From Shewanella psychrophila (GTDB lineage: Bacteria > Pseudomonadota > Gammaproteobacteria > Enterobacterales > Shewanellaceae), in NCBI RefSeq assembly GCF_002005305.1, contig NZ_CP014782.1, positions 4,402,001 through 4,466,000 on the forward strand: 64,000 bases of DNA, in the 5' to 3' direction. Under the pieces are notes generated by a model. It made no database searches, was not told the DNA's origin, and saw only the letters and a program-made list of their open reading frames with translations. Below are positions 26,726-34,832 of this stretch, piece after piece (position 1 is the stretch's first letter; each line of letters begins with the position of its first letter). A program made the translations under genes and the position numbers.

Positions 26726-27214
26726 TCACGTTTTTGGGAAGGAGTAGTTAGGCTGATTGAGGGTAGCTAGTGCGGCTTTGATTTTTCGAATATAAGTCAA
26801 TCGTCGCGTGAGGGTCTTGGCACTAAACCCGGCATTGTAGGCGCCAACACTATTCCAGTTATAACCATGAGTCGAAAAATTTTGAGACTGCACCCAGGCA
26901 CCAATATGAACGTTGTAGCACGCATCTGATAATAGGTTGTCTTTATTAACACCGAACGGACTTAAGCGAGAAAACCAATGTGAATTTATTTGCATCAATC
27001 CATAATCAGTGCTGATCGTTTTACCTTTTGAATTTCTATTAATATTAATGGCGTGTGATTGATAATCACTTTCGACTTTAGCAATGGCGCTTAATAATTT
27101 GGGGTTAACATGATAATAGATCCCTGCCTCATCAAAACAAAACGCATGCGCGTTTAATGAAGTGAGTGCGGTCAGTACTATCAGTTTTTTCATAGACGCA
27201 AAAATAAAGGCCAC
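26726..27214 (-). CDS. Lytic transglycosylase (IagB/VirB1-like)
   Basis: A secreted SLT-type muramidase. An ATG at 27193 (the upstream GTG at 27214 is less likely) gives the signal peptide KKLIVLTALTSLNAHA, then FCFDEAGIYYHVNPKLLSAI, IAKVESDYQSHAININ with catalytic Glu, DYGLMQINSHWFSRLSP and NVHIGAWVQSQNFSTHGYNW. IagB/VirB1 proteins open peptidoglycan for secretion machines or pili. No secretion apparatus other than T6SS parts is near. Cysteines in FCF and DACYN could form a disulphide. Confidence 0.88.
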   Translation of the reverse strand: MAFIFASMKKLIVLTALTSLNAHAFCFDEAGIYYHVNPKLLSAIAKVESDYQSHAININRNSKGKTISTDYGLMQINSHWFSRLSPFGVNKDNLLSDACYNVHIGAWVQSQNFSTHGYNWNSVGAYNAGFSAKTLTRRLTYIRKIKAALATLNQPNYSFPKT

Positions 27215-27224
27215 CAGGGCCTTT
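27200..27224 (-). terminator. Terminator-like hairpin just upstream of the transglycosylase ATG
   Basis: AAAGGCC / GGCCTTT with a 5-nt loop, followed on the minus strand by TTTATTTTT, ends 7 nt before the ATG at 27193. It either ends a now-lost upstream gene or attenuates this one. Confidence 0.5.
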
Positions 27225-27436
27225 ATCGTACCAGCTAAATTTGTCCATTTACATTATCGACGAATATTCACTTGCCAGTCACCTAGGCATTTTTTCCATA
27301 GACCTGCTGCTTCACAGCGGCTTTGTGTTATCGAGTTCTTACTCTTCTGCAGCGCCTCAATACGCTTCACTTTGTAGTGGCGCAGTAAATTTGGCCACCT
27401 GGTTAGAGTCTGTCTTGTCCTGGGTTAAATTAACAC

Positions 27437-28204
27437 TTATAGATGATACTTAAGCAGGAGCGAGAAGGCACTTTGGTCAACTTCAAGACCCGGAATACCA
27501 TTGGGTATGCCATACTTATTCTTCCAGTAATCATATTCGACACCGACATAAAATTGGCCACTCTTGCCATTGATCGCGGCACCTAAATCATACTTAAGTT
27601 GTGGATTAATGTGCAGCATAGGCTCATAAGAATCTTCAGACGGACTAAATACCCAGTCAATAAAGCCATCGAACACTATGCCTGTGTCACCAAAGTCGAT
27701 TCTCCAGGCAGGGGTTAGCTGCCAACCATCACTGGCACCTAGTTCTCCCGCAGAATTACTCAATTCGGTGCGCTGATAGACGTTCACATTCAAGTAGCTA
27801 AAACCAGGCACATCCCAATCTGAACCTATACCATAGAGAATGGTACTTGCCGCAGCAGAACCTTGTTCATATTGCAGTGCAAGAGACAGATCGGTTAAGG
27901 GGCCAAAACCAATTTTGCTATCAAACATCTTACTCGCACTGAAGCGAGTACCATACTCACCATAGTTAGCGTAATTACTATCACTTGGCTCACCATTGAA
28001 GTAAATAAAGTCTTGGAATGCGAACCAATCACCGTATTTCCATCCACCAGCAGTTTCTAGCGTAATCGTGGTTTGCTCCGCAGGGTCAACTTCGAAATTA
28101 TCACCGTAAAGACCTGTCACACTGAAATCAGACCAGTGAACTAAGCTTTCAGCGAATGCTGTTGGGCTTGCTAGTAATGCTACAAATATCCATTTATTGT
28201 TCAT
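27437..28204 (-). CDS. Tsx-like nucleoside-specific outer membrane channel
   Basis: A beta-barrel of the OmpK/Tsx family. Signal peptide to SPTAFA, then SLVHWSDFSVTGLYGDNFEV, GWKYGDWFAFQDFIYFNGEP and QFYVGVEYDYWKNKYGIPNG, ending in the barrel signature SLLLKYHL. The ATG at 28204 behind AGGTGAGG is preferred over an in-frame GTG nine bases upstream. Tsx proteins pass nucleosides across the outer membrane, and this one lies near pyrBI though it is not linked to it. Confidence 0.85.
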   Translation of the reverse strand: MNNKWIFVALLASPTAFAESLVHWSDFSVTGLYGDNFEVDPAEQTTITLETAGGWKYGDWFAFQDFIYFNGEPSDSNYANYGEYGTRFSASKMFDSKIGFGPLTDLSLALQYEQGSAAASTILYGIGSDWDVPGFSYLNVNVYQRTELSNSAGELGASDGWQLTPAWRIDFGDTGIVFDGFIDWVFSPSEDSYEPMLHINPQLKYDLGAAINGKSGQFYVGVEYDYWKNKYGIPNGIPGLEVDQSAFSLLLKYHL

Positions 28205-28844
28205 AATCCTCACCTGTAATTGACGAACTTATTATTTTTTTAAGTGTTTAAGCTTTTGTAGAGTAACTCTTTATATAATGACTCAGTTTTAAAACAGAGC
28301 AAGCCTAATACTAAATTGCACAACCGCCAACATAAAATCAACTAAGCTAATGGTAATAATACCAATCGGTATAAGAAAGTGGTCAACTCAGAGTTATTTT
28401 TGGCTGTATAATTCAAGGCGAATGAGTGAGGCCCTTTTGAACTTATTCAACACAGAAGTAGGCTGCCAAGAATACTCCTGAAAGGCGAGTTTTAGCACTT
28501 CCGATACGGCGTTAACGAGCTTAAACGTATAATAACCATCTCCTCACTCGTTGCTAGCAACACGGATGTTGTGAATGTCATTTATGCAGGAGCAATTAAT
28601 GACCTTGTCTTTTCCGCCTGAAGCCGACTCGATTTAAGCACCAGGCACCGCGTCAACAAACTTACGCCAGTAATCATGATTGAGTTCGTTTTCGTTTTTT
28701 ATGATTGCTGGCTAATTTATTCTGCTGTCGATGCAAGGCTTGACGGGGGCATAGCGACTTAGATTGTAATCTCTGGAAGATAAGTGGCCTAATAAGGCAA
28801 AAAATAAAGGGAGAGGTTTGACTGAAACGCGCTATCAAAATAAT
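28205..28844. other. Gene-free region
   Basis: No gene recognised. A short motif AATAATACCAATCGGTATAAG near 28363-28383 resembles the ends of the IS630 elements at 11241 and 11666 and may be a miniature-element relic; its partner end was not found. Confidence 0.35.
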
Positions 28845-28876
28845 AAAAAGGGCTATCACTTTGATAGTGATAGCCC
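28845..28876 (-). terminator. Rho-independent terminator of pyrBI
   Basis: In the minus direction GGGCTATCAC / GTGATAGCCC (ten pairs, 7-nt loop) is followed by TTTTT, 46 nt after the pyrI stop. Confidence 0.9.
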
Positions 28877-28922
28877 AAGCTGGATAAGCTTAACCCAGAT
28901 AAATGATTTCACCTCAACGCTT

Positions 28923-29381
28923 CTAGTGAAACTCGCGGAACACTCCGGAAATAAATGACTTCTCACAGTAATGACACTTCAACTTAACCCCGATGCTCTC
29001 TTGCTTGATATTAAAGCGGCTGTCGACTGGCTCATTATGGCTGATACAGTTGCTGTTAGGGCAGGTCAACACTCCTGAGATGCGCTCAGGGATAGCAACT
29101 TTAAACTTGTCCACCACTTCAAATTTTTCGATCACATTGATAGTAGCTTTAGGCGCGAACAGGGCTAACTGGTTAGCTTGGTTTTGATCGAATACCGTAT
29201 GCTCTATCTTAATCAAGTCTTTAAAATCACCGCTTCTGGTCGGCAAATTTAACCCTATAGTAAGACGCTGCTCTCCCTTGGATAATTCAAAGAACTTCAA
29301 GATCTTAATCCCTTGCCCGGGCGCAATATGGTCGATAACAGTTCCATTTTCAATGGCTTCAACTTGTAGCTGCTTCTTCAT
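28923..29381 (-). CDS. pyrI: Aspartate carbamoyltransferase regulatory chain
   Basis: A 152-residue PyrI, the allosteric chain binding CTP/ATP. QLQVEAIENGTVIDHIAPGQ and FFELSKGEQRLTIGLNLPTR lie in the effector domain. Four Zn ligands are in CPNSNC and CHYCEKSF. Its ATG shares one base with the pyrB stop (TAATG), which ensures coupled synthesis of the two chains. Confidence 0.97.
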   Translation of the reverse strand: MKKQLQVEAIENGTVIDHIAPGQGIKILKFFELSKGEQRLTIGLNLPTRSGDFKDLIKIEHTVFDQNQANQLALFAPKATINVIEKFEVVDKFKVAIPERISGVLTCPNSNCISHNEPVDSRFNIKQESIGVKLKCHYCEKSFISGVFREFH

Positions 29382-30313
29382 TACTTATCTCCATATTCGT
29401 TGGTCAGCACTAAGGCAAGTAGCGCTTGACGGGCATATACGCCATTTTCAGCCTGCTGAAAGTAATAGGCATAAGGTGTGTGGTCTACATCTGTGGTTAT
29501 CTCATCGACCCTTGGCAATGGGTGTAATACCTTAAGATTATCTTTCACTCCCTCCAACATCTTAGCGCTCAAGATAAAACTGGATTTCAAATGCTGATAT
29601 TCAGTTTCATCGAAACGTTCCTTTTGCACCCGAGTCATATACAAGATATCTAAATTATCGACCACTCCATCTAAGGTGTCGTGCAAAGTAAACTGACAAC
29701 CTTTGTCATTAAGCTCATCGATAATGTAATCAGGCATCGACAAGGCAGAGGGAGCAATAAAGTGGAACTCGCAATCAAACAGAGATAACGCCTGAGTCAG
29801 AGAATGTACTGTGCGGCCATATTTAAGATCACCCACGAAGGCCACCTGCAGCTTATCTAAGGTGCCTTGGGTCTCATATATACTGAACAGATCGAGTAAA
29901 GTTTGAGTCGGGTGCTGATTCGATCCATCTCCTCCATTGATCACCGGAACCGATGAAAATTCACTGGCAAGACGAGCAGCTCCCTCTTGATTGTGGCGCA
30001 TAAAAAACGCGTCGCAATAGGTTGAAATAACCTTTACTGAATCGGCTAACGTTTCACCTTTTTTGCCCAAGGAGGTATTACCACTATCAGGGAAACCAAT
30101 AATGTTTCCCCCTAGCCTATGTACCGCAGTCTCGAAAGATAGCCGAGTTCGCGTTGAGGCTTCAAAGAAACAACTAGCGATGACCCGATTTTTCAACAGG
30201 TCAGGATTAGGGTTTTGCTTTAGTTTATTGGCAGTAGAAACAATAAGTTCTAATTCAGAACGAGAGAGGTCGGAGATAGAGATTATATTTTTATTATATA
30301 AGGGGTTACTCAT
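29381..30313 (-). CDS. pyrB: Aspartate carbamoyltransferase catalytic chain
   Basis: A 310-residue PyrB that makes carbamoyl-aspartate in pyrimidine synthesis. The carbamoyl phosphate loop FEASTRTRLSFETA, the loop SLGKKGETLADS, and HPTQTLLDLF are intact. A longer frame opens at a GTG at 30400, but the ATG at 30313 behind AAGGA gives the family length and starts SNPLYNKNIISISDLSRSEL. The upstream frame would overlap the promoter and palindrome, so it is unlikely to be translated. Confidence 0.97.
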   Translation of the reverse strand: MSNPLYNKNIISISDLSRSELELIVSTANKLKQNPNPDLLKNRVIASCFFEASTRTRLSFETAVHRLGGNIIGFPDSGNTSLGKKGETLADSVKVISTYCDAFFMRHNQEGAARLASEFSSVPVINGGDGSNQHPTQTLLDLFSIYETQGTLDKLQVAFVGDLKYGRTVHSLTQALSLFDCEFHFIAPSALSMPDYIIDELNDKGCQFTLHDTLDGVVDNLDILYMTRVQKERFDETEYQHLKSSFILSAKMLEGVKDNLKVLHPLPRVDEITTDVDHTPYAYYFQQAENGVYARQALLALVLTNEYGDK

Positions 30314-30352
30314 TCTTGCAGTGTCCTTTTCCGATGATGAAATCGGACGGGA

Positions 30353-30400
30353 ATTATACGCCTTTTCAGTGAATGAGTATATAGATATACACTCATTCAC
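30353..30400 (-). promoter_or_regulatory. pyrB promoter with overlapping palindromic operator
   Basis: TATAAT on the minus strand at 30358-30353 is a perfect -10. The -35 region is inside the inverted repeat GTGAATGAGT ... ACTCATTCAC (30369-30400). Ten perfect pairs flank an AT-rich core, so a repressor bound here would block RNA polymerase. The repressor is not identified. Confidence 0.65.
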
Positions 30401-30436
30401 CTAAGGTATGACCCTATATTTTCCAGCTATCGACAT

Positions 30437-30460
30437 AAAAAAGCCTGCGAGTATGCAGGC
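30437..30460 (-). terminator. Orphan terminator upstream of pyrB
   Basis: GCCTGC/GCAGGC with a 6-nt loop followed by six Ts on the minus strand. No minus-strand coding gene lies upstream before 31138, so it may end a small RNA transcribed from about 30500-30700. Confidence 0.65.
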
Positions 30461-31137
30461 CAGTCTAATCAAAGTAAAAATAGGTGAAAAGCGCGTCGGG
30501 GGCTAGCTCATACTTACACACTTACACAGGGTTGTGCTATATCCCTCGCTAACCGCGCTGTAAGCCCAGAAACTAACACGGTTGCTACTCATAGACATGA
30601 CATCAAAACTTACAAATCCAATCACTACCTATGATACGCCTTTCACTATTGAGTATAGTCAATATTTGGTCGATATTGTGTTTCATGGACCAAAAATATT
30701 AGTTATTACGTGATTAACAAAGTATCTCTACAAAGAAGCCACTTTCCCGAATTTCAATATCTGTAACAACGACTATGTCTCATATGAGTCCGACCATAAA
30801 ATATCAAAGTAAAACTGGTATATAAAGCTTACTACAGCTGCATGTTAACTATAGGTATTTTGGGTTTATCAAGCTAAAACCTCAAGGTTGTTACATAAAT
30901 TAACAATGACCATCAATAAGTTACATAAATTAATTGTGATTAATGTGATTGACCCGCTTGCGTTATCTAAATTAACTTGGTAGGGCGAAGACTTACTTCT
31001 GTAACTCAGATGCTAGATGGCCCTTTCGCCTAACTGCTGATCATCTCGATAATCATGTAGCCATCCGCACCCTTGCAGAAGTCTAGGTCCCCCCTACAGA
31101 CCTAAGCCTAGACCTTAGCAGTTTAAGGAATCATAAA
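30461..31137. other. Gene-free region, possible small RNA and structured leader
   Basis: No coding sequence seen. The minus strand of about 30470-30650 may encode a small RNA ending at the terminator at 30437-30460. On the plus strand a leader ahead of the CBS gene contains AGGGCGAA near 30981 pairing with TTCGCCT near 31026. No known riboswitch was recognised. Confidence 0.35.
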
Positions 31138-31698
31138 ATGAGAAATTTAGAACTATTCAGTACCGCCTCAATCGATCATCTTCTCTGGTCATCAGATGAA
31201 GATATTACCAAATTGAGCTCACCAGCCTTGTCTATCTTCACAGACTTCGATCATTCACAGCCTATGGTCATCGACTCATCGACTCATGCACTCGAGGCTT
31301 TAGAAATCATGAGCAAAACCCATGGGTATATGCGTCTCGTTGTAGATAAAAACAATGGCTTCTTAGGCGTCATCACTAAACACCGACTTCTTCACAGAAA
31401 AATGGTCAAACTCGCGAACAAGTTTGGATCGAGTTTGGAAGAGCTCTTAGTTACCGACATGATGATCCCAAGAGATAAGTTATTGGCGCTAGATTATGAG
31501 CAGATCACCACCGCGAGTGTCAGCGATGTAGTCAGGGCTTTGCAACAAAATGGCTTACATCATATTTTGGTGGTTGATCATCAACAGCATCACATCAGAG
31601 GTTTAATTTCTGCCAATGATGTGGCACGAAAGCTTAGGGTACCCATTGATATTGAGCAGCCACCTTCATTTATGCATATTTTCAAAACTGCCATCTAA
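31138..31698 (+). CDS. Two-CBS-domain protein
   Basis: A 186-residue protein with a short N-terminal tail and a Bateman pair. The first CBS contains MVIDSSTHALEALEIMSKTH and LVVDKNNGFLGVITKHRLL; the second contains VSDVVRALQQNGLHHILVVD and IRGLISANDVARKLRV. CBS pairs sense adenine nucleotides or SAM, but no attached enzyme is present, so the target is unknown. AAGGAATC precedes the ATG. It is monocistronic, ending in a strong hairpin. Confidence 0.85.
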   Translation: MRNLELFSTASIDHLLWSSDEDITKLSSPALSIFTDFDHSQPMVIDSSTHALEALEIMSKTHGYMRLVVDKNNGFLGVITKHRLLHRKMVKLANKFGSSLEELLVTDMMIPRDKLLALDYEQITTASVSDVVRALQQNGLHHILVVDHQQHHIRGLISANDVARKLRVPIDIEQPPSFMHIFKTAI

Positions 31699-31713
31699 TA
31701 TCAATTTGTATCG

Positions 31714-31750
31714 GGCTAACTAGATCCTTTATACCAGGGTCTAGTTAGCC
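31714..31750. terminator. Bidirectional hairpin between CBS gene and doxX
   Basis: GGCTAACTAGA pairs perfectly with TCTAGTTAGCC around a 15-nt loop, between two convergent genes. The T-run is weak. Confidence 0.6.
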
Positions 31751-31770
31751 TTAACTTGTCTTTCACTGGC

Positions 31771-32133
31771 TCATGAATAGCCAGCTAAAACCAACAAACC
31801 AGCAAGAATACCAAGATTTTTGATGAAATTCTGCATCTCATGGGCTCCCTCGATACCTGTATAATTCCAGAAGTCATGTAAGCTGAAGTTGATAATAACC
31901 ACGAGTGCAGCAAGCATTAGTGACACAGCTTGTGTGTATCGATTGGCCATTAATGCCAGGGCAGCGAGTATCTCGAACGCTCCAGCCGCTGCCAGTAATA
32001 AGGGGATCGATACCATATTATGCTCAGCCATCAGTGCCACATGCATGTCCCAGCTAACAAATTTCATGATCCCAGGTAACAAAAAGTAGAGGGCTAACAA
32101 TACTCTACCGCTAGTGATTAATGCTAGATTCAT
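31771..32133 (-). CDS. DoxX-family inner membrane protein
   Basis: A 120-residue four-helix membrane protein of the DoxX family: RVLLALYFLLPGIMKFVSWD, LLLAAAGAFEILAALALMAN and the final segment LGILAGLLVLAGYS. DoxX proteins take part in thiol or redox stress responses in some bacteria. Its neighbour upstream is an Ohr peroxidase on the same strand, which suits an oxidative-stress role. Confidence 0.85.
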   Translation of the reverse strand: MNLALITSGRVLLALYFLLPGIMKFVSWDMHVALMAEHNMVSIPLLLAAAGAFEILAALALMANRYTQAVSLMLAALVVIINFSLHDFWNYTGIEGAHEMQNFIKNLGILAGLLVLAGYS

Positions 32134-32255
32134 AACTATTATTTTCCACTCCTAATAATATCGTGACTCTGTCGATGGCATTTGCTCTTGTTAACAACAA
32201 GAGCTTTTACTTTAGTAATACCAAAGAATATAAGCTAACCGCTTATTAGGAGTCG

Positions 32256-32678
32256 TTATATCAAGCGGCCATTGACCGTCAGAGCCACATCAATATTACC
32301 TCTGACTGCATTTGAGTAAGGGCATACCTGATGTGCAGCCTTGACTAATTGCTCAGCCTGCTCTTGGGGTAAGTCAAGTGTCACTGATAGTGCTGCAGTT
32401 AATCCAAAACCACCCTCCTCTCTTACACCAATCGCGATTGTCGCCGTAACAGGGGCTTGGGTTAATGCGAGCTTAGTTTCCCGTGCAACGTGCAAAATAG
32501 CATTAGAGAAACAGGCACTGTAACCAGCTGCAAAAAGTTGCTCGGGATTCGTCGACTCACCGCTGCCCCCCATCTCTTTGGGATAACTGAGTGATAGGCT
32601 TAACTTGCCATCATCTGTTTCTACATTGCCATTACGACCTGCACTCGCTGTTGCTTTTGTTTGATAAATTGCTTTCAT
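32256..32678 (-). CDS. ohr: Organic hydroperoxide resistance protein (Ohr)
   Basis: A 140-residue OsmC/Ohr thiol peroxidase that reduces organic hydroperoxides. KAIYQTKATASAGRNGNVET at the start, GESTNPEQLFAAGYSACFSN with the peroxidatic Cys, and QVCPYSNAVRGNIDVAL with the resolving Cys are all intact. The ATG at 32678 with AGAGAGA upstream matches the family start; an upstream in-frame start at 32738 adds an unlikely leader. Two OhrR-like palindromes lie 100-170 nt upstream. Confidence 0.93.
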   Translation of the reverse strand: MKAIYQTKATASAGRNGNVETDDGKLSLSLSYPKEMGGSGESTNPEQLFAAGYSACFSNAILHVARETKLALTQAPVTATIAIGVREEGGFGLTAALSVTLDLPQEQAEQLVKAAHQVCPYSNAVRGNIDVALTVNGRLI

Positions 32679-32778
32679 GATCAGTCTCTCTTCCTCTATT
32701 AGCTCTCTAATATGAGTGCTGTGATTATAAGTAGTCATTAGTACTCGGATTTACATTTCAGTTCATGCACTCAAATTA

Positions 32779-32849
32779 GATTGCGCACAACTCAAGTTAG
32801 AGCAACTCTAACACCCATTTAAATGCCACGCAAGTATATTGCGCGCAAT
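32779..32849 (-). promoter_or_regulatory. Two OhrR-like operators upstream of ohr
   Basis: ATTGCGCGCAAT at 32838-32849 is a perfect palindrome, and TTGCGCACAA lies at 32781-32790. OhrR operators contain an AATT-GCGCGC-like core, so a thiol-sensing MarR-type repressor probably controls ohr and perhaps the plus-strand gene at 32982. No ohrR gene is in the window. Confidence 0.55.
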
Positions 32850-32981
32850 TCAATATTAGGTTTTACCTTACTAAAAATAAAAAGTAACGGGACGCTGTTT
32901 TATTAAGCGAGCTTATTCAGTAATAGTTAAGCAAACAGGCGTTAACATGCTCAGGTATTCGACTCATTTCTGGAGATAATT

Positions 32982-33458
32982 ATGATCAAACCTATCTTAA
33001 GTTTAGGCTTACTAGGGTTAGGCTTATTGGTGTTATCCGATGGTATCTTTGCTGGTGAGATCGGCAGGGGTGACTGGACTCATCAAACAAACTCGGATGA
33101 TGCAGCCGTAATAGCCACTTATGGCTATCAGAAAATGAAGGTAATTGATTCTGGTCAGGGTAAGGCTTCAGTCGTTTTTACTAATGTTAACGACCGTGAA
33201 TATTGTGGTGGTCAAGACGCCCTGTTTAGCCCCATTGATGCCAATATCAATATAGAACTAGAAATGAACAGTCGGCTAACAACCATAGCAGTTCCCGCCT
33301 TAATTGGCTGCGATGATGGCGTGTCTTTCGCCCAAATAAAAAAAACAGAAAGCATGCAGTTAATTACTATGATGTACGATGCCGACAGAGTATTTTTTCA
33401 TGAACAAAGCTACTCATTAGATGGGTTTGAAAGAGCGGTAAAGAAGGTCATAGATTAA
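32982..33458 (+). CDS. Secreted protein of unknown function
   Basis: 158 residues, with a signal peptide (PILSLGLLGLGLLVLSDGIF, cleavage probably after FAG). Two cysteines (REYCGGQDAL and PALIGCDDGV) could pair in the periplasm. It has no membrane segment. The tail DRVFFHEQSYSLDGFERAVK is helical. I recognise no family. Preceded by GGAGATAA. Confidence 0.7.
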   Translation: MIKPILSLGLLGLGLLVLSDGIFAGEIGRGDWTHQTNSDDAAVIATYGYQKMKVIDSGQGKASVVFTNVNDREYCGGQDALFSPIDANINIELEMNSRLTTIAVPALIGCDDGVSFAQIKKTESMQLITMMYDADRVFFHEQSYSLDGFERAVKKVID

Positions 33459-33694
33459 ATCGTTTTTATCTCAATCGCGGCTAATGCAGACAAGATAAAC
33501 ATTGGCTAATACAAAGCGTCACATTTATTTGATTGTTCTAAGTGACCGCCTTTGTTTATGCTTTTCCTCTAGTCATGTTCAAGCCTGTGTTACTCACATT
33601 TGAAGTGATCGCACACTTAACCTGGCAAATATAGTCCAGTGCCTTTTAAGGAGAACATTGGCAAATGAAAATCCCTTTCAGCTAGGAGTACAAT

Positions 33695-34705
33695 TTGTCC
33701 TGTCCACTTTCTCGTTCCAATGTATTCGCTTCAGGTTTAACAGCGAGTCTACTACTGGGAATTCCAGTCGCTCATGCAGGCCAATGGCATATCCAACTCG
33801 ACAATGACATCATCTTTGGCGATGATGGCAACTATACCAATGCCATCATTTTCGGCTGGGAAAGCCAAGTCCTTAGCGACCTGTCTAATGCTCCAGTACC
33901 CGCTCAATGGCTTGGAACGCTTACCTTTTCACAAACCGATGCTGAGCATGCATGGGGCTGGAAAGTCAGCCAGCAGATGTGGACACCAGGCTTGATTGAA
34001 GTCGCTGCACCACAAGTCGAGGATAGACCTTATGCTGGCTATTTGGCATTTGAAGGTCATACGGCGAGCTATTCACCCAGATTAGTCCAAAAGAACTGGC
34101 TCTCATTGGGGGTTGTTGGTCCGGCATCAGCAAATGAGCAAGTTCAATCCTTCGTGCATAAGGTCACTGGCTCATCCACTCCTCAAGGGTGGCAATATCA
34201 AGTCGAAAATCAAGTGACAATGCAGGCGGCCTACGAGGTCGATGCCCTTATCAGTAGAGGTTCAGCATTTGATAGCCGCTTTTTAGGCGATACCCAATGG
34301 GATGTCAGTGGTTTTAGCCACAGTCAACTTGGCAACTTCAGGAGCCAAGCTGATTTAGGTTTGACCTTGCGTTGGGGCACCGACCTGGCCAATTCATTCG
34401 GACGTTTGAGTCAACATGCAGGTCAGTACGGTAATTTTTCTGCCACGACCAAAAGCAGCAGTTTCATCGTCTATAGCCGAGCCTATCTAGGCTACCGCTT
34501 CAACGATCTCACCCTCGAGGGCTCTCTCCCCTATGATTCACAAGTCGAGCTCGAAAGTAGACAAGCAGGCATTAATACCGGCATTATCTGGGCCCAACCA
34601 GACTGGTCTATTGCATGGACATTTAATACCTATACCAAGGAATATCAGAGCGATACAGACAAGTGGCACGGCTATGGCTCGTTAGTGGTCAGTTGGAACT
34701 TATAA
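33695..34705 (+). CDS. lpxR: Lipid A deacylase LpxR-like (DUF2219)
   Basis: An outer-membrane beta-barrel of the LpxR/DUF2219 family, which removes the 3'-acyloxyacyl chain of lipid A. The signature IQLDNDIIFGDDGNYTNAII and the motif VEDRPYAGYLAFEGHTASYS are present; the Asn-Asp pair matches the family's catalytic start. The protein ends in aromatic W-N-L as barrels do. Start is TTG at 33695 behind AGGAG with a signal peptide ending AHA. Residues 1-28 would be removed. Confidence 0.88.
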   Translation: MSCPLSRSNVFASGLTASLLLGIPVAHAGQWHIQLDNDIIFGDDGNYTNAIIFGWESQVLSDLSNAPVPAQWLGTLTFSQTDAEHAWGWKVSQQMWTPGLIEVAAPQVEDRPYAGYLAFEGHTASYSPRLVQKNWLSLGVVGPASANEQVQSFVHKVTGSSTPQGWQYQVENQVTMQAAYEVDALISRGSAFDSRFLGDTQWDVSGFSHSQLGNFRSQADLGLTLRWGTDLANSFGRLSQHAGQYGNFSATTKSSSFIVYSRAYLGYRFNDLTLEGSLPYDSQVELESRQAGINTGIIWAQPDWSIAWTFNTYTKEYQSDTDKWHGYGSLVVSWNL

Positions 34706-34757
34706 GAAAGAGCTAACTAAAATAAAAAATGATGATAAATAGCTTAATAGGAGAAAA

Positions 34758-34788
34758 GTTAGCCTTATAGGATTTCAATAAGGCTAAC
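34758..34788. terminator. Terminator between convergent lpxR and response regulator
   Basis: GTTAGCCTTAT / ATAAGGCTAAC, eleven perfect pairs; on the minus strand TTTTC follows, so it serves mainly the signalling operon. Confidence 0.75.
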
Positions 34789-34800
34789 CTAACGACTGAG

Positions 34801-34827
34801 ATAGGTGAGATAGGTGAGATAGGTGAG
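34801..34827. repeat. Nine-base tandem repeat, three units
   Basis: ATAGGTGAG is repeated three times head to tail with a partial unit on each side, immediately before the 3' end of the response regulator gene. A likely slippage tract, useful only as a variable marker. Confidence 0.8.
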
Positions 34828-34832
34828 ATAAC

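Noticed and set aside
27254..27420. Minus-strand frame reading RHYKVKRIEALQKSKNSITQ up to a stop at 27254
   Set aside because: It looks like the tail of a lost gene, with a terminator 30 nt on, but it has no start and I recognise no family, so I do not call it a gene.
10134..28200. Complete type VI secretion system
   Set aside because: Only hcp, vgrG, adaptor, effector and PAAR-type genes are present; no sheath, baseplate, membrane-complex or ClpV genes occur in the window.
29381..30400. Longer pyrB starting at the GTG at 30400
   Set aside because: The added 29 codons cover the -10 box and the operator palindrome, and the ATG at 30313 gives the normal length.
30981..31137. Known riboswitch ahead of the CBS gene
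   Set aside because: Some pairing is possible in the leader, but no consensus core of a known riboswitch class could be matched.
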